A stretch of DNA of 18,810 bases from positions 1 through 18,810 of the forward strand of contig JBFFGE010000082.1 in NCBI GenBank assembly GCA_041557595.1, in the 5' to 3' direction. This stretch comes from JAOTYV01 sp041557595 (GTDB lineage Bacteria > Pseudomonadota > Alphaproteobacteria > UBA8366). The notes beneath the pieces are model-generated. The model was not told the DNA's origin. It made no database searches and saw only the letters and a list, made by a program, of their open reading frames with translations. The position numbers were made by a program, and so were the translations under genes. Shown here in pieces: positions 1-6,394 of the stretch (position 1 is the stretch's first letter; each line of letters starts with the position of its first letter).

Positions 1-129
1 GACTTATCGGTCCACAGCCAGGATAAACTCAACGCCGTCGCACGGGAACTCAACGAGAGACCGAGAAAGACCTTGAACTACTTTTCACCCGCTGAGAAGT
101 TCGACGAGTGTGTTGCGGCGATCGGTTGA
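1..129 (+). CDS. IS30-family transposase, C-terminal fragment (cut by window edge)
   Basis: An open frame runs in from the left edge and stops at a TGA at 127-129. The 42 visible residues contain LNERPRKTLNYFSPAEKF, the typical C-terminal block of IS30-family DDE transposases (ARELNxRPRKTLxYxxPAExF), followed by a short tail ending CVAAIG. The catalytic DDE residues lie upstream of the window and cannot be checked. IS30 transposases catalyse cut-and-paste or copy-out movement of their own element. The fragment could belong to an intact copy extending left or to a remnant; the visible part has no frameshift. The frame ends very close to where the right inverted repeat of such elements usually lies. 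Confidence 0.85.
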   Translation, partial: DLSVHSQDKLNAVARELNERPRKTLNYFSPAEKFDECVAAIG

Positions 130-142
130 ATCGGCAACCCAA
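105..142 (+). mobile_element. Probable right end of the IS30-type element
   Basis: In many IS30-family elements the right inverted repeat overlaps or directly follows the transposase stop codon, with the pattern TTGCG(T/G)CGA-C-GGTTGAAT. Here TTGCGGCGATCGGTTGAATC spans the stop codon, so the element probably ends between about 135 and 145. The left inverted repeat is outside the window, so neither the repeat pairing nor a target duplication can be verified. The exact boundary is inference. Confidence 0.4.
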
Positions 143-385
143 TACTGGACATTCCAGACGCTGCACACTACTTCCGCCTCTGACCCAACGCGACATTCAG
201 GATGATCGTCATCAATGCCAGAAGGCGACGCCGAGTAGATGCATTCAGACCACGTGCGCACGGATGAGAAGCAAGCTGGCCTGATGGCGGCAAGCCATTT
301 ACTCCCTCCTCGTTGTGGGTTTGGAACAATGACCGATGAAGTTGCCGAGAGATTGAGGAAAATCCTTTAAGAGTATCGCAGCCGC

Positions 386-622
386 ATGAAATCGGGCGGA
401 CATCCGAAGGAATTACCAGACCGCATCTTGGCCCTTGTGCGCGATTTCCCCATCGAGCAGCCAATGCCCAAAGATCTTGAAGGGCTACATGCTGCTGCGT
501 TGCACTATTGGAATACTTTTGACCAAATGCCTGAGGGTGACCGAGAGCCTGATCCGCTAGACCTGGAAATGGTGTGCGATGAGGTCATCGACGAGTTGTA
601 CAGTTTCTACAAATTGCGCTGA
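386..622 (+). CDS. Hypothetical small acidic protein, possibly truncated by an in-frame stop
   Basis: A 78-residue frame with ATG at 386 and TGA at 620-622. I recognise no family. It is acidic, rich in Pro, Asp and Glu, with a predicted helical C-terminus (LEMVCDEVIDELYSFYKLR). The same frame extends upstream: an ATG at 329 starts MTDEVAERLRKIL, then a TAA at 368-370, then EYRSR and the Met at 386. The joined reading would be one coherent amphipathic protein of about 97 residues, so the 78-residue form may be what remains of a gene with a nonsense change. The ATG at 386 has only a weak, distant AAGAG as ribosome site. It sits about 200 bases beyond the IS30 end and has lower GC than the genes downstream, consistent with accessory DNA. 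Confidence 0.5.
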   Translation: MKSGGHPKELPDRILALVRDFPIEQPMPKDLEGLHAAALHYWNTFDQMPEGDREPDPLDLEMVCDEVIDELYSFYKLR

Positions 623-824
623 CTACCGACCAGCGCGCTAAAGGGTAGTGTCAGACAAACCTGACCTGGCGATTAATAATAAGAATGTAGCACTGCCAAA
701 TCGGTAGTTGAATGGAAGGCTCGTCCCGACTGTCAGGCGCGCCTAATCTTCCTCCAGTGCGCGTCGAAATCGGCACGGTGGGGCGCCATCATTCGTCTGG
801 ATCCATACAGCGTTTCCCGTCGGT

Positions 825-1760
825 TCAATCTGCAGCGTACATCCTGATATCACACAACCCGGACCGAATGACCGTCCCGGCGTGGCGGTCGAGAATTGCC
901 GCGGCGTCGCCCAGCGACCCAATGCCGGCTTCGCCGCCAGTCCGTTCGACGAAGCGGCAACCCGCTTCGATTTTCGGCCTCATGGTTCCCGCTTCGAAGG
1001 TCAACCGCCGCAAAGCGGGTGGCGATGCCTCGCGAATGTTCCGTGCGTCGTCCGCACCCCAGTCGGAACTGACCGCCCCCACATCGGTCAGCATCAGCAA
1101 CCGGTCGGCACCCAACTCGACCGCCACAAGCGCCGCGCTGAGGTCTTTGTCGATGACCGCTTCGATCCCGCTCGCCCGGCGGGCATTATCGAATACCACC
1201 GGCACGCCACCGCCACCGGCGCAAATCACCAACACGCCTTGATCGACCAGCAGTCGAATGCTTTCGAGTTCAAGCAACCGCACGGGTTCGGGCGAGGCGA
1301 CGACGCGCCGGTTGCCGTTGCCATAGGATGTGAATCGCCATCCTTCTTCTCGAAGAAGACGCTGCGCGGCCGTGTCGTCGAACAATGGGCCAATGGGTTT
1401 GGACGGCGCAAAAAAAGCGGGATCGTCCGGTGCGACTTCGACTTGCGTCAGGACGGCCGCGACTTCCCGGTCCGGTAGGCAATTGCGCAATTCCTGCTCG
1501 ATGACATAGCCGAGCATGCCTTCACTTTCCGCATTGAGCACATCGAGGGGATACGGCGGCACATCCCGATAGGCCGCCGATTGGAGCGCGAGGAGCCCTA
1601 CCTGCGGACCATTGCCATGGGTCACGATGACCGAATGCCGCGTCGCGACGTCGGCGATAGCAGTTGCCGCCACCCGAACATTGCGGCGCTGCGTGTCCGC
1701 ATCGAGCGGCTCTCCCCGCTGCAACAGCGCATTTCCGCCGAGGGCGATCACCACCAGCAT
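825..1760 (-). CDS. arcC: Carbamate kinase
   Basis: Carbamate kinase interconverts carbamoyl phosphate + ADP and ATP + carbamate (which falls apart to ammonia and CO2) in the cytoplasm. The 311 residues match the usual family length. Visible motifs of the amino-acid kinase fold are IALGGNAL (5-12), VTHGNGPQVGLL (46-57), the carbamate-kinase signature KPIGP (121-125), the glycine-rich AGGGGVPV (181-188), VIDKDLSAALVA (202-213) with the conserved Lys205, TDVG (225-228) and MRPKIEAG (260-267). It is the last gene of the six-gene operon, starting 5 bases after the stop of the GTPase gene, so it is almost certainly cotranscribed and translationally linked. No carbamoyltransferase (arcB, argF, ygeW) or arginine deiminase gene lies nearby, so the source or use of carbamoyl phosphate here is unknown; a plain arginine-deiminase role is not supported by the context. 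Confidence 0.93.
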   Translation of the reverse strand: MLVVIALGGNALLQRGEPLDADTQRRNVRVAATAIADVATRHSVIVTHGNGPQVGLLALQSAAYRDVPPYPLDVLNAESEGMLGYVIEQELRNCLPDREVAAVLTQVEVAPDDPAFFAPSKPIGPLFDDTAAQRLLREEGWRFTSYGNGNRRVVASPEPVRLLELESIRLLVDQGVLVICAGGGGVPVVFDNARRASGIEAVIDKDLSAALVAVELGADRLLMLTDVGAVSSDWGADDARNIREASPPALRRLTFEAGTMRPKIEAGCRFVERTGGEAGIGSLGDAAAILDRHAGTVIRSGLCDIRMYAAD

Positions 1761-1765
1761 TTCGC

Positions 1766-3127
1766 TTATTCCGCCGCCAATTGGTCGAAACGCTCTTCCA
1801 GGAACCGCCGGACGAACTCCGCCAATGTGGGCGGGCCGGCATCGGCAAATTCATACCGCGCCCTGACCACCGGCTTATTCAGGTCCACCAATGCGGCAAG
1901 ATCGATCGGAGTCGCCGATACCACCACGTCCGCAACGGCATTATTGATGGTGTCGCGCAAGGCGGCGATTTGCGCGACACCATACCCCAGAGCCGGCAAT
2001 ACAGGGCCGATATGAGGGTATTGTTCGTAGGCGCGACGAATCATCGCCGACGCGTATGGTCGCGGGTCGACGATGCGAATATCCGGCACGGAAGACGCGG
2101 CCACATACCCGGCGCCGAAGGGCATGCCGCCATGGGTGATCGTAGGCCCGTCCTCGACGATCAAAACCCTTCGCCCCCTGAGCGCAGCTGGGTCTTCGAG
2201 CGCAACCGGCGATGCTGCGCGGACAATCGGCGTTGCCGGCATAAATTTACGAATTCGCTCTATTAGAGTTTGAACATCGGCGGTCACCGCTGCGTCCACC
2301 TTGTTCACGACAATAATGTCGGCCATGCGCAACACGGCCTCTCCCGGATGATGGGTCGTCAGTTGTTGTGGCCGTAAGGCGTCGACGATGACGACATGCA
2401 GGTCGGGCCGGACAAACGGAAAGTCATTGTTTCCGCCGTCCCAGAGTATCAAGTCCAACTCCTTCTCCGCCGCCTCCAAAATGGCCGCATAGTCGATGCC
2501 CGCATAGACGACATTGCCTGCGCGGATGTGTGGCTCGTATTCCTCACGTTCCTCGATGGTGCACGCCGCCGTGTCCAGGTCCGCAAGGGACCCGAAGCGC
2601 TGCACCGCCTGTTTCTCCAGGTCGCCATAGGGCATCGGATGGCGGATGGCGGCGACGCGCAGCCCCTTTTCGCGCAACCACACCGACAGCCACCGCGCCG
2701 TCTGGGACTTTCCGCACCCGGTACGGACCGCGGAAATTGCGATAACCGGACGTTTCGACGTCAACATCGTCCGGCGTGGACCTGCGAGAACGAAGTCGGC
2801 GCCCGTCGCCAACACGCGGGAGGCCAAATGCATCACGGCCTCATGGGTAACATCGCTGTAAGAGAACACCACCCGTTCGATACGCTCGGCTTTGCACAAC
2901 CGCTCCAACTCGGACTCATCGACGACCGGAATGCCGGAAGGGTAGAGAGATCCGGCGAGGGTGGCCGGGTATCGGCGTCCACTGATTTCCGGTATCTGCG
3001 TCGCCGTGAACGCTACGACCTCGGTCGCGGGATCGTCTCGATACAGCATATTGAAATTGTGGAAGTCGCGGCCCGCGGCGCCGAGGATCACTGTTCGGAC
3101 CCTATTTTCGGATGAATTTCTTGGCAT
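1766..3127 (-). CDS. COG2403-like GTPase, cyclic 2,3-diphosphoglycerate synthetase family
   Basis: The 453-residue protein has an N-terminal Rossmann-like segment with the signature VILGAAGRDFHNFN (13-26), then a P-loop region ISAVRTGCGKSQTARW (131-146), a probable Walker B strand LILWDGGNNDFPF (226-238), an NKVD guanine-recognition motif (275-278), and the family blocks THGGMPFGAGYVAA (331-344) and IGPVLPALGYG (373-383). Archaeal relatives make cyclic 2,3-diphosphoglycerate from 2,3-diphosphoglycerate with ATP; bacterial members are mostly uncharacterised, and NKVD hints at GTP. The frame is open 73 codons further upstream, but ATG at 3127 is chosen because a strong GGAGGG (3136-3141, minus strand) sits 8 bases before it and the upstream part overlaps the preceding gene. 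It lies 29 bases after the amino-acid dehydrogenase and 5 bases before carbamate kinase. Family placement is by motif memory; the reaction in this organism is not known. Confidence 0.85.
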   Translation of the reverse strand: MPRNSSENRVRTVILGAAGRDFHNFNMLYRDDPATEVVAFTATQIPEISGRRYPATLAGSLYPSGIPVVDESELERLCKAERIERVVFSYSDVTHEAVMHLASRVLATGADFVLAGPRRTMLTSKRPVIAISAVRTGCGKSQTARWLSVWLREKGLRVAAIRHPMPYGDLEKQAVQRFGSLADLDTAACTIEEREEYEPHIRAGNVVYAGIDYAAILEAAEKELDLILWDGGNNDFPFVRPDLHVVIVDALRPQQLTTHHPGEAVLRMADIIVVNKVDAAVTADVQTLIERIRKFMPATPIVRAASPVALEDPAALRGRRVLIVEDGPTITHGGMPFGAGYVAASSVPDIRIVDPRPYASAMIRRAYEQYPHIGPVLPALGYGVAQIAALRDTINNAVADVVVSATPIDLAALVDLNKPVVRARYEFADAGPPTLAEFVRRFLEERFDQLAAE

Positions 3128-3156
3128 TTCTCGAACCCTCCAACAGGCGATTTCAC

Positions 3157-4263
3157 CTATGACCAGCGCCGGTAACGCATCGCATTCCGCAGGCGCCGTT
3201 CCGCAAGCGCGTTGGCTGCCTGGCGCGGTGTTTCGCCGGATTCGGCTGAGGCTTTCAATACATCCACCGTGTTGCGCCGGATCTTTTCGTCGATTTCCGC
3301 GAGCGCCGCGCTTTGGGTTGCGCCGCGATATTCCGCCGCCGCGCAAATCACACCGCCGGCATTCGCGATGAAGTCCGGAAGGCTCAGAATACCCCGCTCA
3401 TACAACTGCCGTTCCGCCTCCTCGCTGACCGCGATATTGGCCCCCTGCGCGACAAGTTTGGCCTGGAGGCGGCCGACGTTATCGGCTCGCAAAGCGTCCG
3501 GGCGGGCCGCGGGAATCCAGATGTCGCACGCCACGTCGACGATCGCCTCCCCATCCAGGACGCGTCCCGTGCCAAGATCGGTCACGCTACCGCCCTGATC
3601 CTTGGTGGCGATTAACGCGCCGATATCGATCCCGTCCGGGTCGGCGAGCGTGCCCCCGGAATCGGCGGCGGCGACCAAAACGGCCCCCTTCTCGGCGAGG
3701 AAGCGTGCGGCGTGACGCCCGACGGAGCCGAAGCCCTGCACGGCGATACGCGCGCCTTCGAGGTCGAGATCGCAGAATTCCCGCGCCACATCGATGCTTG
3801 CCGCGAGGCCGAAACCGGTCGCCCCGATCTCATCGAGCGGGATGCCGCCGATCTCGGGCGGCAGACCGACCGAGCGGCCGATCTCATCCTGGATCCACGC
3901 CATGCAACTCTCGTCGGTGCCCATATCCGGGCCCGCGATATAGTCTTCGATCTGCCCGATCGCCCCCGCGAAGGCACGGATCAACTGTTCCTTTTTGGTA
4001 ACCGGCATCTTGGGGTCGGCGTAGATGACCGACTTGCCGCCACCATGCGGCAGGCCGGCGGCGGCGTTTTTAAGGGTCATCGCGCGGGCGAGGCGGAAGC
4101 ATTCTTCCAGACTGACATCCGGTGCCATGCGGGTGCCGCCGATCGACGGACCACATGCAACATTGTCGACAACGACGATCGCCTTGAGGTTCGCGCTCGG
4201 CTGATAAACATGGACGATCTTCACCGGACCCAGATCATCGGTCAGCCGGAACACATCTTCCAT
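3157..4263 (-). CDS. Glu/Leu/Phe/Val dehydrogenase family protein
   Basis: NAD(P)-dependent amino-acid dehydrogenase: oxidative deamination of an L-amino acid to its 2-oxoacid plus ammonia. From the ATG at 4263 it has 368 residues, nearer to leucine dehydrogenase (about 365) than to hexameric glutamate dehydrogenase (about 420-450). It shows TLKNAAAGLPHGGGKSVI (residues 63-80) with the substrate lysine (65) and catalytic lysine (77), PDMGTDE with the conserved Asp113, and the Rossmann loop VQGFGSVG (175-182). KNAAAGL..GGGKS is leucine/valine-dehydrogenase-like, whereas PDMGTDE..MAWI is glutamate-dehydrogenase-like, so the substrate cannot be fixed. Starts at 4299 (GTG), 4290 and 4281 are also in frame; 4263 has the best upstream GGAG (9-base spacing) and gives the start I would expect for the family, but this is uncertain. 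Its place after E1/E2 genes suggests it feeds the oxoacid dehydrogenase. Confidence 0.88.
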   Translation of the reverse strand: MEDVFRLTDDLGPVKIVHVYQPSANLKAIVVVDNVACGPSIGGTRMAPDVSLEECFRLARAMTLKNAAAGLPHGGGKSVIYADPKMPVTKKEQLIRAFAGAIGQIEDYIAGPDMGTDESCMAWIQDEIGRSVGLPPEIGGIPLDEIGATGFGLAASIDVAREFCDLDLEGARIAVQGFGSVGRHAARFLAEKGAVLVAAADSGGTLADPDGIDIGALIATKDQGGSVTDLGTGRVLDGEAIVDVACDIWIPAARPDALRADNVGRLQAKLVAQGANIAVSEEAERQLYERGILSLPDFIANAGGVICAAAEYRGATQSAALAEIDEKIRRNTVDVLKASAESGETPRQAANALAERRLRNAMRYRRWS

Positions 4264-4307
4264 CTCTGTCGACTCCGTCATTCGAATCATCTCAAACACC
4301 GCGCAGC

Positions 4308-5417
4308 TTATGCCGACCGTTCAAGATCGGCCTTCACCGCCGCCAGGAATCGGGAGGCCTCGCCACCCATCACCCCGCGGTGGTCGAAGGTCAATGACAA
4401 CGGCAGCACCGGCCGAACCACCGGCATACCATCGCGCGCAACAACCGACTCCCGGATACGACCCGCCCCGACAATCGCAACCTGCGGCGGCATGACGACG
4501 AGCGCCGCATGCACGCCGCCAAACATACCGAAATTCGATAGGGTGATCGTCTGGCCGCGCAGCTCTTCCAGCGGCACGGTCCTCGCGGCGACGTCGCGGC
4601 GCATGGCGTCGAGACCGCGGCGCAGATCCACGGCATCGCGGTTGCCGACATCACGCAACGTCGGCACGAACAGCCCATCCTCGGTATCCATGGCGATTCC
4701 CAGGTCCACCTTTTCGTGCAAGCGGCGGCCTGCCTCACGCCCGAAATACCAGGCATTCAGCGCCGGTTCGCTCCGGCACCCTGCAACGATCGCCCGGGCC
4801 AGCCGGATCGTAACATCCGTCTCTGCCGGCCAGTCCCCGATATCGGCGAATTCCGTCACTGTCGCGGGAACCACCTCGGCATGGGCGCGCTCCATGTTCT
4901 TCGCCATCGCCCGGCGCACGCCGCGCAACGGTTCGATACCGCCGCCTTCTTGCATGCCGGCCGCGGTGCGTTCCACGTCCGCCCGTGTAATGCTGCCGTC
5001 CGGTCCGGTGGCCACCGCGGTCGTCAGATCCACACCGAGCCGTTCGGCGAGCGCCCGGACGGCCGGTGCGGCTTTAGCGCCCGGTGTCCTATCGGAAAGA
5101 TCTTCCTGCTTTCTTGGCTTGGCAGGCGTCTCCTTCGTTTCCTGGGGAATTCTGCCAACCACGGTTCCGGTGTCGGCGCTCCCGGCATCCTCGAATTCAA
5201 CCAAAGCATCGCCGGTTTTGAGGATGTCACCCACCGCCGAGAACAGCTTCGCAATCCGGCCGGATTGCGGCGACGGCACTTCGACGACGGCTTTCTCTGT
5301 TTCGACCGAAACCAAGGGCTGGTCGGCCACCACGTGATCGCCGACGCCGACATGCCAGGCGACGATCTCGGCTTCCTGCAGACCTTCCCCCAAATCCGGC
5401 AGATTGAAATGTGTCAT
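4308..5417 (-). CDS. Dihydrolipoamide acyltransferase (E2) of a 2-oxoacid dehydrogenase complex
   Basis: E2 core of a pyruvate or branched-chain 2-oxoacid dehydrogenase complex; carries the lipoyl arm and transfers the acyl group to CoA. The 369 residues show one lipoyl domain (about 1-76) with the lipoylation site VETEKAVVEV (Lys42), a linker rich in Pro, Lys and Glu (80-112), a peripheral-subunit-binding domain (about 113-150, APAVRALAERLGVDL...GSITRADV), and the acyltransferase domain (about 165-369) with LSNFGMFGG (293-301). The active-site motif normally DHRxxDG reads DHRGVMGG (345-352): His346 is kept, but Met350 replaces the usual Asp. The ATG overlaps the E1-beta TGA in an ATGA arrangement, so translation is coupled. 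An E3-specific gene is absent, so E3 must come from elsewhere. Length is short for PDH E2 but normal for single-lipoyl-domain E2. Confidence 0.93.
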   Translation of the reverse strand: MTHFNLPDLGEGLQEAEIVAWHVGVGDHVVADQPLVSVETEKAVVEVPSPQSGRIAKLFSAVGDILKTGDALVEFEDAGSADTGTVVGRIPQETKETPAKPRKQEDLSDRTPGAKAAPAVRALAERLGVDLTTAVATGPDGSITRADVERTAAGMQEGGGIEPLRGVRRAMAKNMERAHAEVVPATVTEFADIGDWPAETDVTIRLARAIVAGCRSEPALNAWYFGREAGRRLHEKVDLGIAMDTEDGLFVPTLRDVGNRDAVDLRRGLDAMRRDVAARTVPLEELRGQTITLSNFGMFGGVHAALVVMPPQVAIVGAGRIRESVVARDGMPVVRPVLPLSLTFDHRGVMGGEASRFLAAVKADLERSA

Positions 5418-6394
5418 GTGTATGCCAGCACCTTTCTCACGGCGGTTTCGATTCGTTTTTCGTCCGGGAAATACCGGTGTTCGAGCTTCGGCAGAGGAAT
5501 TACCGTATCGAAGCCTGTCACCCGGTTCACCGGCGCCAACAAGTGCATCAACCCTTCATCGGCCAGGCGCGCTGCGATCTCACCCCCGAACCCGCCGGTC
5601 ATCGCGGCCTCGTGGACAATGACGCACCGTCCTGTCCTTTCGACCGATTGCAGGATCGTCGGCATGTCGAGGGGTTTCAGGGTCGCCACGTCGATCACCT
5701 CCGCCGACACGCCTTCCCCCTCCAGAAGATCGGCGACCGAAAGCACTTCCGTGACGAGCGCGCCCCATGTCACCAAAGTGATATCGTCGCCGTCACGAAG
5801 CCGGAAACAGCGATCGAGTGGTATTGCCGCCCCGTCATCGGCAACCTCTTCCTTTGGCGCGCGATAGAGTCGTTTCGGCTCCAGAAAAACCACCGGATCG
5901 GGGTCGCGTATTGCGGCAAGCAACAGGCCATAGGCGCGCGCCGGCGAGGAGGGGATGACGACCCGGATGCCGGGAATGTGAGCGAACATCGCCTCGGTGC
6001 TCTCCGAATGGTGCTCCGGCGCGTGGATGCCACCGCCGAATGGCGCGCGCAGCACAATCGGGCAGGTCAGCCGTCCCCTGGTGCGGTTGCGCAACCGCCC
6101 CGCATGGCTGACCACTTGGTCGATCGCAGGGTAGATGAATCCCATGAACTGGAACTCGACCACCGGCCGGAAGCCTTGCGCGCCGAGGCCGACCGCGAGA
6201 CCGCCGAGCAGTGCTTCAGACAACGGTGTATCGAAAACGCGCGCCTCGCCGAATTGCTGCAGCAGGCCCTCGGTAGCGCGGAACACACCGCCGTTCACGC
6301 CGACATCCTCGCCCAGGACAAGAACTGTCTCGTCTTCCGACATCGCCCGCGCCAGCGCCAGTTGGACGGCTTCGACCATCGACAACTCAGCCAT
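5414..6394 (-). CDS. 2-oxoacid dehydrogenase E1 component, beta subunit
   Basis: Beta subunit of the thiamine-diphosphate heterotetrameric E1 that decarboxylates a 2-oxoacid and reductively acylates the E2 lipoyl group. The 326 residues match the family's usual length. Visible are LGEDVG (27-32), FDTPLSE (54-60) with the conserved glutamate (60) that activates the cofactor, the FQFMGFIYPAIDQV block (81-94), GGGIHAPEHHSES (120-132) with the substrate-channel histidine, and the C-terminal transketolase-like part (about 200-326) with EGVSAEVIDVATLKPLD. The start overlaps the end of the E1-alpha gene by 8 bases and the stop overlaps the E2 start by 4 bases. This alpha/beta E1 organisation differs from the single-chain AceE type. 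Whether it prefers pyruvate or branched-chain oxoacids cannot be decided from the motifs. Confidence 0.95.
   Translation of the reverse strand: MAELSMVEAVQLALARAMSEDETVLVLGEDVGVNGGVFRATEGLLQQFGEARVFDTPLSEALLGGLAVGLGAQGFRPVVEFQFMGFIYPAIDQVVSHAGRLRNRTRGRLTCPIVLRAPFGGGIHAPEHHSESTEAMFAHIPGIRVVIPSSPARAYGLLLAAIRDPDPVVFLEPKRLYRAPKEEVADDGAAIPLDRCFRLRDGDDITLVTWGALVTEVLSVADLLEGEGVSAEVIDVATLKPLDMPTILQSVERTGRCVIVHEAAMTGGFGGEIAARLADEGLMHLLAPVNRVTGFDTVIPLPKLEHRYFPDEKRIETAVRKVLAYT

Noticed and set aside
643..670. GTCAG...CTGAC dyad in GGGTAGTGTCAGACAAACC as the end of another insertion sequence
   Set aside because: The phrase feels like an IS terminus, but no matching inverted partner, target duplication or transposase is seen nearby.
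3128..3346. 73-codon N-terminal extension of the GTPase
   Set aside because: It overlaps the preceding dehydrogenase gene, has shadow-like composition, and the ATG at 3127 has a strong GGAGGG ribosome site.
3712..5337. 541-codon plus-strand frame across the dehydrogenase and E2 genes
   Set aside because: Lies opposite two well-supported genes, low-complexity Arg/Ser/Pro composition, no family features.
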